64,000 nucleotides of DNA, taken from positions 1 to 64,000 of the forward strand of contig NZ_JAFBFI010000004.1 in NCBI RefSeq assembly GCF_016909175.1, in the 5' to 3' direction. The notes beneath the pieces were generated by a model. That model saw nothing but the letters and a program-made list of their open reading frames with translations, ran no database searches and was not told the DNA's origin. Below, piece after piece: positions 9,011 through 20,181 of the stretch; position 1 is the stretch's first letter, and every line of letters starts with the position of its first letter. Origin of the DNA: Peribacillus deserti (GTDB taxonomy: Bacteria; Bacillota; Bacilli; Bacillales; DSM-1321). The translations under genes and the position numbers were made by a program.

Positions 9011-10813
9011 CTATAATAATTTCGTTAATTGAATAATTTCCATCGCAATTTTTGCAGCTTTTAAATGATCCTTTTGCAGCTCTGCTTTTTTTCGCTCTGC
9101 CTCTTTTTCTTTTATCATTAACATTTTTTGATACTTCAACACCTGATTGACACAATCTCTTATTTCCTGATCCGAAAATTCATCATTAATCGTCATCATT
9201 TCGATATCCGAAACGATTTTCCGGAGATTTACATCTGCCAGAAAAGATAAGAAACGGCTTGTATCAGATTCATGACCTTCTTCATAAAAAGCATAGAGGT
9301 ACGTGATAATTTCCTGGTGCTCATCTAAATTAAAAAAATGACCATCCATTAAATCCTGTATCTTAAAAGCTATATCTTTATGCTTAAGCATATGGGCTAT
9401 AAGTGTTCTTTCCGCATTATGATGTGCCGGCTTCAGCTTCTTTTCATATTGAAGGGTTACAGGTCTGTCAGTCCTTGGTGCGGCATTTCCCTTTTTATTT
9501 CCGGCAAAATAGATTTGTTTCAGCTGTTTTTCCAGAGCGTCCAGAGAAAGTGAAAATTCAGAGGCTATCTGCCGGAGATAATGATCCCTTTCCACAGCAT
9601 TAGAAAGCTTAGAAATTTCCTTCAACACGGCTTCAAGATACTGAATCCGGTCTCCTTCATTATTTACATTTTTTCCTCTGCGAAGAAATTGCATCTTAAA
9701 GGATGTATAAGTCAGGCTTGCCCCTATTACTTCATGGAGGAACTTATCCGCTCCATGCTTTTTAATGTAGTCATCAGGGTCCATATTATCGGGCATAAGG
9801 GCCACCTTAATGGTAAATCCTGAATCAATAAGCAAGCCCGCTGCCCGGTTTGCTGCTTCTAATCCGGCTGAATCGGAGTCAAAGCAGATAACAGCTGTAT
9901 CGGTATTTCTTCTTAAAAGCTGAATATGATGATCGGTTAATGCAGTCCCCATTGTGGCTACACCATTATCTACGCCGGCAGTGCTTGCGGAGATGCAGTC
10001 CGCAAAACCTTCAAAAAGTATGACTTGTTCCTTTTTTCGTATGGAAGGCCTGGCTTTTTGAAAATTATATAGAATCCTGCTTTTATTAAAAATTGCTGTT
10101 TCCGGGCTGTTCAAATATTTAGGATTATCGTCCCCCATTGCCCTGCCGGAAAAAGCAACTGTATTTCCTTGGTGGTCAGTAATAGGAAACATAATTCTGT
10201 TCCTAAATCTGTCAAAATAACTATTTGTTTTATCACTTTTTATGATTAATCCTGACTTTTCGAGAAGGTCCTCGGAAAATCCTCTTTTAATCAAAAATTT
10301 ATAAACAAGATCCCAGCTGTCTAAAGCGTAGCCAATCTGGAATTTATTTATTGCCTCTTCAGTAAATCCCCTGCCCTGTAAATATTCCAGGGCATCTTGG
10401 CCCTCTTTTGTGTTTACTAACAAATGGTGGTAGAATTTCCTTAGAAGATCATGTGCTTCGACCATTGAACTTTCAATTGGGGATTGTCTTTTTTCACCCA
10501 CATTCTGCATGTCAATATCTAAAGTAATATTTGCCCGGTCGGCAACTTTCTTCGCGGCTTCTATAAAAGAGATGCCTTCTATATCCATTACGAACGTAAA
10601 GCTGTTTCCGCCTGCCCCGCAGCCAAAGCAATGGAAGATCTGCTTGTCAGGAGAAACTGAAAAGGATGGCGATTTTTCACCGTGAAAAGGACAAAGGCCG
10701 AAATAATTTCGCCCTTGTTTTTTAAGCTGGACATATTCGCTGATAATATCAACAATATCAACAGCAGCCCGAATCTCACTAATTTTCTCTTCTGGTATAC
10801 GGGTGTTTGACAT
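9011..10813 (-). CDS. dnaG: DNA primase
   Basis: Makes RNA primers for lagging-strand synthesis in contact with DnaB/DnaC helicase. The N-terminal CHC2 zinc finger has ligands C41, H44, C62 and C65. The TOPRIM catalytic core has E268 in EGFAD and D312/D314 in FDSDSAG. The C-terminal 140 residues form the helicase-interaction domain. At 600 residues it is full length. It sits upstream of sigA in one transcription unit with yqxD, the order conserved across Bacilli. Confidence 0.97.
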   Translation of the reverse strand: MSNTRIPEEKISEIRAAVDIVDIISEYVQLKKQGRNYFGLCPFHGEKSPSFSVSPDKQIFHCFGCGAGGNSFTFVMDIEGISFIEAAKKVADRANITLDIDMQNVGEKRQSPIESSMVEAHDLLRKFYHHLLVNTKEGQDALEYLQGRGFTEEAINKFQIGYALDSWDLVYKFLIKRGFSEDLLEKSGLIIKSDKTNSYFDRFRNRIMFPITDHQGNTVAFSGRAMGDDNPKYLNSPETAIFNKSRILYNFQKARPSIRKKEQVILFEGFADCISASTAGVDNGVATMGTALTDHHIQLLRRNTDTAVICFDSDSAGLEAANRAAGLLIDSGFTIKVALMPDNMDPDDYIKKHGADKFLHEVIGASLTYTSFKMQFLRRGKNVNNEGDRIQYLEAVLKEISKLSNAVERDHYLRQIASEFSLSLDALEKQLKQIYFAGNKKGNAAPRTDRPVTLQYEKKLKPAHHNAERTLIAHMLKHKDIAFKIQDLMDGHFFNLDEHQEIITYLYAFYEEGHESDTSRFLSFLADVNLRKIVSDIEMMTINDEFSDQEIRDCVNQVLKYQKMLMIKEKEAERKKAELQKDHLKAAKIAMEIIQLTKLL

Positions 10814-10962
10814 TTTATCACCTATACATACACATAATTTCCATCCGGAGCGAACCAGATCAAGCAGAATGCTGAATGTGCAGGAGATTTCACCTCTTTT
10901 ATCATCAGTAATTTTCTAAGAAAACTCTTAGTGATGATATGTAATTAATTCGTGAAGAATTT

Positions 10963-11439
10963 TTATTTTCCTGCAAGGTTCGACAACATTTTTGAAAGAT
11001 TCATGAGAAAATTATCTCTATCTTCTTTTCTAAAAGGTTTTGGACCTTTTGTATATTTACCCTGCCGGCGCATTTTCCCGGCGAGATAACGCATTTCAAG
11101 CATTGAGCCTATATTGTTTTCCGTGTATTCCATTCCCCTGGGAGAGAGTACGTAAACGTTTTTTGGCAGAAGAGTACCAGCAAGCCCTATATCCCCGGTA
11201 ATCACAAGATCACCTTTTTTTGCGTGGTTAAGAATATAAAGATCTGCGGCTTCTTTTTCATTTTCAACGTATACCCAATTCCCTTCAGAAGGGCTGTTCA
11301 TCATGTTATTGACGGAAGTAACAAAACAAACCTCTAAATTATAGTGTTTAGCTTCCTTGGTTATTTCATCTTTAACCGGACAAGCATCAGCATCCACATA
11401 AATAATAGTACCTTTTTGTAATTCTACATTCTTCTTCAT
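10963..11439 (-). CDS. yqxD: UPF0178 (DUF188) family protein YqxD
   Basis: Conserved protein of unknown function in the YaiI/YqxD family, related in fold to PIN-type nucleases. The family signature YVDADACPVKDEI lies near residues 14-26 and supplies acidic residues that could bind metal; GDLVITGDIGLA near residues 75-86 is a second conserved acidic motif. The length of 158 is normal. It is the first gene of the yqxD-dnaG-sigA operon. A basic C-terminus (KPFRKEDR) is compatible with nucleic-acid contact, which is inference only. Confidence 0.9.
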   Translation of the reverse strand: MKKNVELQKGTIIYVDADACPVKDEITKEAKHYNLEVCFVTSVNNMMNSPSEGNWVYVENEKEAADLYILNHAKKGDLVITGDIGLAGTLLPKNVYVLSPRGMEYTENNIGSMLEMRYLAGKMRRQGKYTKGPKPFRKEDRDNFLMNLSKMLSNLAGK

Positions 11440-11586
11440 TATCCTTCTTATACAGCCTTTTCTTTTAAAAAGTATAATTCATTGTCGAAAAATTCCATCA
11501 GGTAAAACTTGACATCTCACATTTCTTAGTTTATTCCTTATTTACCAAGTCTAAACCTTAAAAATACTTTTTTATCACAGCTTTTT

Positions 11587-11615
11587 ATTATAGTACATTT
11601 TATAGTGAAAATCTA
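11587..11615 (-). promoter_or_regulatory. candidate SigA promoter of the yqxD-dnaG-sigA operon
   Basis: A perfect -10 TATAAT (11592-11587 on the minus strand) lies about 150 bp before yqxD. The hexamer 17 bp upstream, TAGATT, is a poor -35 match. Bacillus sigA operons often have several promoters; I see only this one here. Confidence 0.4.
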
Positions 11616-11680
11616 TTATTTTAACTTGTGTCAAAAATATGAATTTTTCCAGCTAAGATTCATCGTCTATATATAGTTTC

Positions 11681-11708
11681 AAAAAAAATAGCACATGGTA
11701 TGTGCTAT
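11681..11708 (-). terminator. terminator overlapping the ppsR stop codon
   Basis: ATAGCACAT/ATGTGCTAT is a perfect 9-bp stem with a three-base loop, followed by eight T residues. The 5' arm includes the ppsR TAG stop codon, so hairpin and reading frame overlap. Confidence 0.88.
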
Positions 11709-12517
11709 GCTTCTGTACCTTTTTGAATGATATTAATAATGGTGTTAGCTGTTTCTTCCACCGCTTTATTCGTTACATCAATGACTGGGCAATTTAATTT
11801 CGCTACTATTGTCTCAAAGTATGTTAACTCTTCTTTTATTCTCTCCATATTAGCATAAATGGCATGGTCATTGAGGCCGAGTGTTTTCAGGCGTTCTTTT
11901 CTGATGTTGTTCAGCTTTTCCGGGCTGATCTTTAATCCTATGCACTTATGAGGGGCAACAAGAAACAGCTCTTCAGGCGGATCTACTTCCGGAACAACTG
12001 GTACATTCGCAACCTTTAGCCTTTTATGTGCGAGGTATTGCGACAGAGGAGTCTTAGATGTTCTAGATACACCTACTAATACAATATCAGCTCTTAATAT
12101 GCCTCTTGGATCACGGCCATCATCATATTTAACTGCAAATTCAATGGCTTCTACTCTCTTAAAGTAGTCCTCATCCAATTTTCTGACCATCCCAGGCTCA
12201 TATAGCGGCTGTGAATCAAAGCTTTGCTGCAAATTATCCACTAAGGGGCCGATAATATCGTAGGCAAAGATATTTTCGCTCGCTGCCCTTTCTGTCATAT
12301 AACTCCGGACATCTGGTTTTACAAGGGTGTACGCAATGATACCGGAGTTTATCTTAGCCAATGAAATGACTTCATCAATATTTTCATGAGTTTCTACGTA
12401 TGGAATTCGTTTAATAATAATTTGATAGCCTTTAAACTGGCTTGCTGCAGCTTTCGTAACAAGTTCAGCCGTTTCCCCCACTGAATCAGAAACTACATAA
12501 ATTATTTTACTGTTCAT
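11705..12517 (-). CDS. ppsR: pyruvate,phosphate dikinase / PEP synthase regulatory protein (YqfL)
   Basis: DUF299 bifunctional ADP-dependent kinase/Pi-dependent pyrophosphorylase family, which in other bacteria switches PPDK or PEP synthase off and on by phosphorylating an active-site threonine. The N-terminus reads [15 protein letters not shown]; the nucleotide-binding loop is [16 protein letters not shown] near residues 146-162. The length is 270. In B. subtilis yqfL is cotranscribed with ccpN and modulates CcpN activity. The same order is kept here with a 14-bp gap, and the ribosome binding site overlaps the ccpN stop. No PPDK or PpsA gene is in the window. Confidence 0.92.
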   Translation of the reverse strand: MNSKIIYVVSDSVGETAELVTKAAASQFKGYQIIIKRIPYVETHENIDEVISLAKINSGIIAYTLVKPDVRSYMTERAASENIFAYDIIGPLVDNLQQSFDSQPLYEPGMVRKLDEDYFKRVEAIEFAVKYDDGRDPRGILRADIVLVGVSRTSKTPLSQYLAHKRLKVANVPVVPEVDPPEELFLVAPHKCIGLKISPEKLNNIRKERLKTLGLNDHAIYANMERIKEELTYFETIVAKLNCPVIDVTNKAVEETANTIINIIQKGTEA

Positions 12518-12531
12518 TTAGTTTCCCTCTC

Positions 12532-13167
12532 CTATATGCCATCGTCAGCTAGAGCAACAAAGGCTTTCGCTATATTTGTCTTCGTAATTCTTCCTGTTAC
12601 TTCATAGCCCTTTTCTGTTTCTTTTACAACTGGGACGGCATCTATTTGCTTATCTATTAGTCTTTTGGCCACATCAATCAGTAAATCTTCTTTTGTGCAC
12701 ATAGTTACATTGGGCATGCGCGTCATTATTATATTTACCGGAATGGATGTTAGTTCCTGCTTTCCAATACTTGCTCTAAGCAAATCCTTCCGGGAGAGAA
12801 CCCCCTTAAGAATAGCTTCCTTATCAACCACAAATAGAGTGCCGACATCCTCGAGGAACATTGTACAAATAGCGTCATAAACAGAAATGCTGTCGTTCAC
12901 TACAACTGGGATAGACTGATAATCTTTCACAATAATTTTTTTCAGGTTATCCGTTAGCAGTTGTGTTTCACTTTTGCCCGAAAAAAAGTATCCAACCCGG
13001 GGTCTTGCATCCAAATATCCTGCCATCGTCAGGATTGCTAAATCTGGACGGAGAGTTGCCCTGGTAAGATTCAATTGGTCAGCAATGTGTTCGCCTGTTA
13101 TTGGCCCATTTTGTTTTACAATCTCTAAAATGTGCTGCTGACGTTTATTAAGTTCGATTTTAAACAC
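12532..13167 (-). CDS. ccpN: CcpN-type transcriptional repressor of gluconeogenesis
   Basis: DNA-binding repressor (HTH plus two CBS domains) that in B. subtilis silences gapB, pckA and the sRNA SR1 when glycolytic substrates are present, responding to ATP/ADP. The HTH spans about residues 5-62 (QQHILEIVKQNGPITGEH; LTRATLRPDLAIL) and the CBS pair about 80-205. Start choice is uncertain: the frame extends to 13218, but alignment by eye with B. subtilis CcpN puts the start at GTG 13167 (VFKIELNKRQ matching MSTIELNKRQ), giving 211 residues. The segment AGGGTGGTG just there may serve as ribosome binding site and start at once. First gene of the ccpN-ppsR operon. Confidence 0.92.
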   Translation of the reverse strand: MFKIELNKRQQHILEIVKQNGPITGEHIADQLNLTRATLRPDLAILTMAGYLDARPRVGYFFSGKSETQLLTDNLKKIIVKDYQSIPVVVNDSISVYDAICTMFLEDVGTLFVVDKEAILKGVLSRKDLLRASIGKQELTSIPVNIIMTRMPNVTMCTKEDLLIDVAKRLIDKQIDAVPVVKETEKGYEVTGRITKTNIAKAFVALADDGI

Positions 13168-13191
13168 CACCCTAATGAAAAAGCGATTAGC

Positions 13192-13371
13192 ACCATCCCG
13201 TAGATGTGGATGGTACAAACATCTTTTTAATGTTCCTCTCGCTTAAGCTGGATACCTGCCTTAAGCACGGCTCCTAAGCCCGCAAGATTGGATTGTCTTT
13301 TAACCCTATGTAATTCCATAAATGAGTTATACTGTTTTCTATAATTATATACTATTATCTCGAATTCACAA
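13192..13371 (-). promoter_or_regulatory. ccpN promoter and structured leader
   Basis: TTGTGA (13371-13366) and TATAAT (13349-13344) are spaced by 16 bp, giving a leader of about 170 nt. The leader holds two hairpins: GCTTAAG/CTTAAGC at 13241-13266 and ACCATCC/GGATGGT at 13192-13214, the latter about 25 nt upstream of the start codon. The promoter call is moderate; a role for the hairpins is unproven. Confidence 0.5.
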
Positions 13372-13386
13372 ACTATGGATTTATAA

Positions 13387-13567
13387 GAAAAGCCGTTTAG
13401 TGAAATACACTAGTCGCTGGGCTGCTTCCGCCTCACAACAAGAAAAACGGAAAGCGGTGCCTCCTACACTAAACAAAACGATGAAGTGTTAACTAATTAA
13501 ATACTAAGAAGATAATTCAGACAGGGACAAAGCCCTGCTTACGTCCTGCTCGTCTTATGCATTTCGG
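13387..13567. repeat. decayed or composite copy of the structured repeat
   Basis: In plus orientation an AGAAAAGCCG opening and GTTTAGTG (13395-13402) pair with CACTAAAC (13467-13474). A second opening, GAAAAACGGAAAGCGGTGCC, begins at 13442. In minus orientation the constant box GCATAAGACGAGCAGG (13560-13545) is present without its partner arm. This looks like two interleaved partial copies. No gene is visible between ccpN and glyS. Confidence 0.5.
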
Positions 13568-13574
13568 GGGTACA

Positions 13575-13608
13575 AGAAAAGACCGGTCATTAGGATAGAC
13601 CGGCCTTT
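13575..13608 (-). terminator. Rho-independent terminator of glyQS
   Basis: On the minus strand AGGCCGGTC pairs with GACCGGTCT around a nine-base loop, followed by TTTCTT. It starts eight bases after the glyS stop. Confidence 0.82.
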
Positions 13609-13615
13609 CCTGGCT

Positions 13616-15688
13616 TTAACCTGTGATAATTTTGTTAAACTCAGCATATTTCCGAATGACAGAGGTGATTTCAGATAATAATGCCAGGCGGTTATTCTTC
13701 ACTTTCTCATCTTCCGCCATGACCATTGTATGATCGAAGTATTGCTCAATTTCTTTTTTCATGGAAACCAGCAATTCAAACTTTTCTTCTTCACTTTGTT
13801 GTTGTTCATATGAGTCTGCCACGATTTGATATTTAGTAAATAGGCTTTGCTCATATTCGTTTTCGAAAAGGCCAGGATCTGGAGTTACATTTGCAGAAGC
13901 CTTACTAGAAATATTCATCACGCGGCTTAAGGCTTCTATTGAGCCTTTAAAGGCCGGCTCGTTCTTCTTATCTTCCAATACTTGCGCTCTCTCCACCAGG
14001 CTTGAAATGGCGCCTGCATCACTTTCTAAAACAGAATCAATCAGATCGTAGCGTATGGCCTTTTCATTTAATAGATGTTTAATTCTCATCTTAAAGAAGC
14101 TCCTTAAATCTATACGTATATCTGCTCTTGATTTCTTAGCAAAGCCTTCTTCCTCAATAATGTCTAATGACATGTCAAGTAAGTCTTCTAACGGAAGATT
14201 CCACTTTGTTTTTTCCAGAACGGCTACAATACCGCTCGCCTGCCTTCTTAGAGCATATGGATCCTGCGAACCTGTAGGTATAATGCCAATTGAGAAACAG
14301 GAAGCTATGGTGTCCAGCTTTTCGGCAATAGAAAGAACGGAGCCGATCACAGAAGGCGGCACAGCGTCTTCTGCATTCCGCGGCATATAATGCTCATTAA
14401 TGGCAGCCGCTACTTCTGCATCCTCACCTTTTAAACGAGCATACTTCTCACCCATAAAACCTTGTAATTCAGGGAATTCATAAACCATATGAGAAACAAG
14501 GTCAAACTTGCCAATTTCAGCCGCACGGTCTGTCTGGCTCTGTTCCTTCTCACTAAGATTTAATTCCTTAGAAATTTGAGCGGCCAGCCTTCTTACACGC
14601 TTTACTTTATCGGCTAAAGTTCCTAATTCTACCTGGTAAACAATGGTCTCGAGCTTCTTTAATGATTCCTCTATTGTTGTTTTTTGATCTTCTTTGAAGA
14701 AAAATGAAGCATCTGCAAGACGGGCACGCAATACTTTTTCATTTCCCTTTGCCACTGTATCCAGATGCTCTTTATTGCCGTTTCTTACGGTAATAAAGTA
14801 AGGAAGAAGACTGCCTTTTTTATCTTTTACTGGAAAATACCGCTGGTGCTCTTTCATAGAGGTGACCAGGACTTCTTCAGGCAGTTCAAGGAATTCTTCT
14901 TCAAATTTACCAAACAAAGCAGACGGATATTCCACTAGATTATTAACTTCTTCAAGCAAATCTTCATCAATTGGAATTTCCCAATTCTGTGTTTTTTCAA
15001 TCGCTTTGATTTCAGTAATAATTAACTGTTTTCTTTCTGCAGGATCAGAAATAACAAACTGCTCCTTAAGTAATTTTTCATACTGCGCTGGGCTTTGTAT
15101 CAATACGTCACTGCCAAGGAAGCGATGCCCGCGGCTTTTATTACCGGTTTTAACATCTGTAATTCCAAAAGGAATAATTTCTTCCCCAAATAGAGCAATA
15201 AGCCATTTAATAGGCCTTACAAAACGGAGATCTTCATCTGCCCATTTCATATTTTTAGGGAAATTCAAGCTAGTAATAATATCTTTGAGTTCAGGAAGAA
15301 GATCTCTTGTCGGCTTTCCTTTTATAAACTTATTCACATATACATACTCAATTCCATTAAGCTCTTTAAAGAATATATCCTCTACAGACACTCCCTGGCC
15401 CCGGGCAAATCCAACCGCTGCTTTTGACCAGTTCCCTTCACCATCTAAAGCGATTTTCTTAGCTGGTCCCTTAGCTTCCTCATTGATGTCTTTTTGAGAT
15501 TCGGCTGCACCTTTTACCCAAACAGCCAGCCTACGTGGTGTAGAAAACGCAGTGAGTTCACTAAACTCTATTTGTTTCTCATTCAGCCAGGCGTTTATCT
15601 TATCTTTCAGCTGGTTCATGGAGGAAGTCACAAACCGGGCAGGCATTTCCTCAAGCCCGATTTCTAATAAGATATCTTGTTTACTCAT
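13616..15688 (-). CDS. glyS: glycyl-tRNA synthetase beta subunit
   Basis: Beta chain of the bacterial alpha2beta2 glycyl-tRNA synthetase; it carries tRNA recognition (HD-like, linker and anticodon-binding domains) and supports catalysis by GlyQ. The family opening [14 protein letters not shown] is at residues 6-19, with GHRFLGSD and [13 protein letters not shown] further in and a C-terminal anticodon-binding region ([16 protein letters not shown]). The 690-residue length is standard. It overlaps glyQ by 8 bp, with AAGGAGGGAC inside the end of glyQ, so translation is coupled. A terminator follows. Confidence 0.97.
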   Translation of the reverse strand: MSKQDILLEIGLEEMPARFVTSSMNQLKDKINAWLNEKQIEFSELTAFSTPRRLAVWVKGAAESQKDINEEAKGPAKKIALDGEGNWSKAAVGFARGQGVSVEDIFFKELNGIEYVYVNKFIKGKPTRDLLPELKDIITSLNFPKNMKWADEDLRFVRPIKWLIALFGEEIIPFGITDVKTGNKSRGHRFLGSDVLIQSPAQYEKLLKEQFVISDPAERKQLIITEIKAIEKTQNWEIPIDEDLLEEVNNLVEYPSALFGKFEEEFLELPEEVLVTSMKEHQRYFPVKDKKGSLLPYFITVRNGNKEHLDTVAKGNEKVLRARLADASFFFKEDQKTTIEESLKKLETIVYQVELGTLADKVKRVRRLAAQISKELNLSEKEQSQTDRAAEIGKFDLVSHMVYEFPELQGFMGEKYARLKGEDAEVAAAINEHYMPRNAEDAVPPSVIGSVLSIAEKLDTIASCFSIGIIPTGSQDPYALRRQASGIVAVLEKTKWNLPLEDLLDMSLDIIEEEGFAKKSRADIRIDLRSFFKMRIKHLLNEKAIRYDLIDSVLESDAGAISSLVERAQVLEDKKNEPAFKGSIEALSRVMNISSKASANVTPDPGLFENEYEQSLFTKYQIVADSYEQQQSEEEKFELLVSMKKEIEQYFDHTMVMAEDEKVKNNRLALLSEITSVIRKYAEFNKIITG

Positions 15689-16568
15689 GAGTAAGTCCCT
15701 CCTTTTTTAAAATTGGGAAACCAAGCTTTTCTCTCTCATCATAAAATGTCTTTGCGACTTTTCTAGCAAGATTTCTAACTCTCGCCAAATACCCGGTACG
15801 TTCTGTAACTGAAATGGACCCTCTTGCATCCAAGACATTAAAGGTATGCGAGCATTTTAAAACATAATCATATGCAGGATGAACGAGTCCATTTTCCATC
15901 TGGCGGTGCGCCTCTTTTTCATAGATATTAAAAAGCTGGAAGAGCATATCAGGATCAGAAGTTTCAAACGTATATTTCGAATGTTCGTATTCTGGCTGGT
16001 AGAAAATATCTTTCACTGTAAAACCATTAGTCCACTCTAAATCGAATACATTTTCTTTGTCCTGAATGTAAGATGCAAGGCGTTCTATTCCGTAAGTAAT
16101 TTCTACCGAAACAGGCTTACATTCTAAACCGCCTACTTGCTGGAAATAAGTGAATTGGGTAATTTCCATCCCATCAAGCCAAACCTCCCAGCCTAAACCC
16201 GCACAACCAAGCGAAGGGTTCTCCCAGTTGTCTTCCACAAAGCGGATATCATGCTTCAGGGGATCAATGCCTAGTGCTTTCAAAGAATCAAGATAAAGCT
16301 CCTGAATGTTATCAGGAGAAGGTTTCATGATGACCTGAAATTGATGATGCTGATAAAGTCTGTTGGGATTTTCCCCATAACGTCCATCAGCCGGTCTCCT
16401 TGACGGCTCAACATATGCAACATTCCAAGGTTCTGGACCTATTGCACGGAGAAACGTGTAAGGGCTCATTGTGCCAGCCCCCTTTTCGACATCATACGCC
16501 TGCATGAGAATACAGCCTTGTTCTGACCAATGCTTTTGAAGAGTTAAAATCATGTTCTGAATATTCAT
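15681..16568 (-). CDS. glyQ: glycyl-tRNA synthetase alpha subunit
   Basis: Catalytic class II subunit that activates glycine and charges tRNA-Gly. Hallmarks are [21 protein letters not shown] near residues 14-34, [12 protein letters not shown] in motif 2, and [19 protein letters not shown]. The length of 295 residues is normal. TGGAGGTG precedes the ATG. Expression is probably governed by the glycine T-box upstream, but about 490 bp of repeat DNA separates the T-box terminator from this start, far more than the usual few tens of bases. Confidence 0.97.
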   Translation of the reverse strand: MNIQNMILTLQKHWSEQGCILMQAYDVEKGAGTMSPYTFLRAIGPEPWNVAYVEPSRRPADGRYGENPNRLYQHHQFQVIMKPSPDNIQELYLDSLKALGIDPLKHDIRFVEDNWENPSLGCAGLGWEVWLDGMEITQFTYFQQVGGLECKPVSVEITYGIERLASYIQDKENVFDLEWTNGFTVKDIFYQPEYEHSKYTFETSDPDMLFQLFNIYEKEAHRQMENGLVHPAYDYVLKCSHTFNVLDARGSISVTERTGYLARVRNLARKVAKTFYDEREKLGFPILKKEGLTHE

Positions 16569-16598
16569 ATTGCACCTCCATATTTTTTAACGGATGAA

Positions 16599-16801
16599 AG
16601 AAAAGCGGAGAACGGTGCTTTTCAAATCCAACTATTTAAAGAGTTGGATTTTAGACCAGACAATGCTGACGGTCAGTTCATTTGAAAAGCAGCCATCCGA
16701 GCAGCATAAGACGAGGACTGCTGGAAGGCGCTCATTGCCTTCTGGCAGGGCTTGGCTTATGACGGGAGACGGGAGGATGGCAGTTCGGAGCTGGACAGAC
16801 A
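16599..16801 (+). repeat. structured intergenic repeat, copy 2
   Basis: Opens with AGAAAAGCGGAG and closes with GGAGCTGGACAGAC. Nested arms: GCCATCC (16692-16698) with GGATGGC (16775-16781); CATAAG (16705-16710) with CTTATG (16756-16761); inner 12-bp arms at 16718-16729 and 16737-16748. An extra hairpin, AAATCCAACT/AGTTGGATTT, lies at about 16624-16651. Opposite in orientation to copy 3 next to it. Confidence 0.75.
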
Positions 16802-16908
16802 GAAAAGCGGAGATCCGTTTTTCAAGTCTTTGGTATTTAATAGCTGGATGAGAAACTGACAATCGTTTACGATCAGTTAATATGATCGTACCCCATAATG
16901 CCTTTTAT

Positions 16909-17045
16909 TTGGCCAGCTCCAAGCTGCAGCCCTCGAGTCATAAGCCAACCAGTCCATGAGAAGAAAATCGCTTCTCACAGCCTGCTCGTCTTATGCTTGT
17001 CGGGCGGCTCCTTCGCTCTCGCTCAGGACCGCTTTCCGCTTTTCT
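16909..17045 (-). repeat. structured intergenic repeat, copy 3
   Basis: Read on the minus strand it opens AGAAAAGCGGAAAGCGG and carries the constant boxes CATAAGACGAGCAGGCTG and TGGACTGGTTGGCTTATG, then CTCGAGGGCTGCAGC and GGAGCTGG. GAGAAG pairs with CTTCTC in the inner arm; the outer GCCGCCC/GGGCTGC pair has one mismatch. It begins 12 bp after the T-box terminator, between the leader and glyQ. Confidence 0.78.
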
Positions 17046-17057
17046 ATTTGTACAAAC

Positions 17058-17273
17058 AAAAAACTCCCGTTCCTATGCTTTCGCATAGGGACGAGAGTTT
17101 ACCCGCGGTTCCACCCTATTTGCCGATAAATCGGCCGCTTTTGCTGGTATTCCAGCCTGCTCTGCTCGGGACTGCCTTCCCTAAAGTCTCTTTTCCCGGC
17201 TTTCACCGACCCGGGCTCGCTATAAAAGAGTAATTTCAGGTACTACTTTCCTTCAACGCATCCATATAATTAA
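17058..17273 (-). promoter_or_regulatory. glycine T-box riboswitch of glyQS
   Basis: tRNA-sensing leader. The conserved AGGGTGGAACCGCG lies at 17118-17105 on the minus strand; its TGGA bulge would pair with the UCCA end of uncharged tRNA-Gly. A probable specifier GGC (Gly) sits at 17176-17174 in an AAGGCAGT context like the B. subtilis glyQS leader. The terminator CTCTCGTCCCTATGC-GAAA-GCATAGGAACGGGAG with six T residues is at 17098-17058. The leader is compact and lacks the long middle stems, as glycyl T-boxes do. Confidence 0.93.
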
Positions 17274-17279
17274 ACAAAT

Positions 17280-17307
17280 TTTATAAGATTGCATGATAAT
17301 TTGTCAA
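17280..17307 (-). promoter_or_regulatory. SigA promoter of the glyQS T-box transcript
   Basis: TTGACA (17307-17302) and TATAAA (17285-17280) are separated by 16 bp. The transcript would begin near 17273, directly at the T-box leader. Confidence 0.75.
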
Positions 17308-17337
17308 TAGCTTTGTATCTTTTAAACGCTTTTATGT

Positions 17338-18090
17338 TTAAAACTGCTGTTTGAACTTGTCCATCTGGTCCAGGAATTTTTTTGATTTGAGCTGAAGTCC
17401 TGAGTATTCCTCGTAATACGTATGAATTACATGCTCCAGTTCTTTTTTAGTTTCGGGCTTTACCGAAATGCTGCCAAGCCTGCTTAAATCAAAATAATAA
17501 AACACTCTTAACAGTTTCACTGCTGCAGGAGATATTTTCAAATGGTAAGGATCTTTTTCAATACATCGATGGCAGATAAATCCGCCCTCACGGATTGAAA
17601 ACGAAAAATTCCCTTCGGCTGAGCCGCAGCTGGCACATTGATTTAAACTAGGATGCAGCCCCAATACATCAAGCATTTTCATTTCAAAAATAAACTTGAT
17701 GATTTCACTGTCATAGCCTTCATTTATGTAATTAAGGGATTGATACAGCAGTTCAAATAAATAAGGATTGGGTTTTCTATCCTCCACACTCTTATCGAGC
17801 AATTCAACAATATAGGAAGCATAGGCCGTTGAAATGATATCCTCCCTTATAGATCTCATAGAGGAAAATGTCTCTCCCTGCTGCAGACCGCCCATTCCTT
17901 TAGAAGACTGCACGAGGTAGGAGCCGTAATTGAATAATTGGGTGACAGAAGAGAACCTGCTGCTCGGTTTGCTTGCGCCTCTTGCCATCACCGCAATTTT
18001 CCCCCATTCACGGGTATACAGTGTAATAATTTTATTATTTTCTCCGTAATTGGAACGTCTTATTACTATTCCCTCACATTTTTGGAGCAT
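17338..18090 (-). CDS. recO: DNA repair protein RecO
   Basis: Recombination mediator that helps RecA load on SSB-coated single strands in the RecFOR pathway and anneals strands. The N-terminal OB fold starts [21 protein letters not shown] in part; a zinc-binding C4 cluster, CASCGS and CHRC, lies near residues 147-172. The length of 250 is normal. It ends the pgpH-ybeY-dgkA-cdd-era-yqzL-recO run, and GGGTGGGT serves as ribosome binding site. The glyQS promoter lies just downstream. Confidence 0.96.
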   Translation of the reverse strand: MLQKCEGIVIRRSNYGENNKIITLYTREWGKIAVMARGASKPSSRFSSVTQLFNYGSYLVQSSKGMGGLQQGETFSSMRSIREDIISTAYASYIVELLDKSVEDRKPNPYLFELLYQSLNYINEGYDSEIIKFIFEMKMLDVLGLHPSLNQCASCGSAEGNFSFSIREGGFICHRCIEKDPYHLKISPAAVKLLRVFYYFDLSRLGSISVKPETKKELEHVIHTYYEEYSGLQLKSKKFLDQMDKFKQQF

Positions 18091-18128
18091 GATAAGGTAC
18101 CCACCCTTCAGAGTGGAAGCAAGACATT

Positions 18129-18272
18129 CTACGAGATAGGGAAATCTGTTTCTGCTAGCTCAGTTTCTGCCATTTCGGGTTTATCGCCATGATCCAGCTC
18201 CAATTCTTTAAACAGGAGATAGGTATCAATATTACCTGTACTGCTAAATACTCTCCAGGTAAAATCCAACAT
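18129..18272 (-). CDS. yqzL: small conserved protein YqzL
   Basis: A 47-residue open frame starting [20 protein letters not shown] and continuing [10 protein letters not shown]. This is the conserved N-terminus of the YqzL family, whose genes lie between era and recO in Bacilli exactly as here. The C-terminus is acidic and there is no membrane segment. The function is unknown. AAAGGTGGG stands eight bases before the ATG at 18272. The frame ends 38 bp upstream of recO. It is short enough to be skipped by gene finders. Confidence 0.9.
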   Translation of the reverse strand: MLDFTWRVFSSTGNIDTYLLFKELELDHGDKPEMAETELAETDFPIS

Positions 18273-18420
18273 TATAAGCCCACCTTTCAAATGTATAAAC
18301 TAGCATTCATAAATACTATCCCAAACCTTAAGATTATCTTGACCATTCTGTCCGTTTTCATGTTAAACATTTTTTACTACGTATAAATTCAGTAATTCCT
18401 GAAATTGCATGGGTATGAGC

Positions 18421-20155
<1,735 letters not shown>

Positions 20156-20181
<26 letters not shown>

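Noticed and set aside
10900-10942. Nested hairpin between yqxD and dnaG (ATCATCA/TGATGAT around CTAAGA/TCTTAG) as a terminator
   Set aside because: No T run follows and dnaG-sigA need read-through; the stem is weak and AT-rich.
14862-15497. A 211-codon plus-strand frame antisense to glyS
   Set aside because: It lies wholly inside a well-supported gene, has a serine/leucine-rich shadow composition and no ribosome binding site or family motif.
16594-17233. Open frames across the repeat/T-box region upstream of glyQ
   Set aside because: They run through palindromic repeats and the T-box leader; their sequence is explained by RNA structure, and they lack ribosome binding sites.
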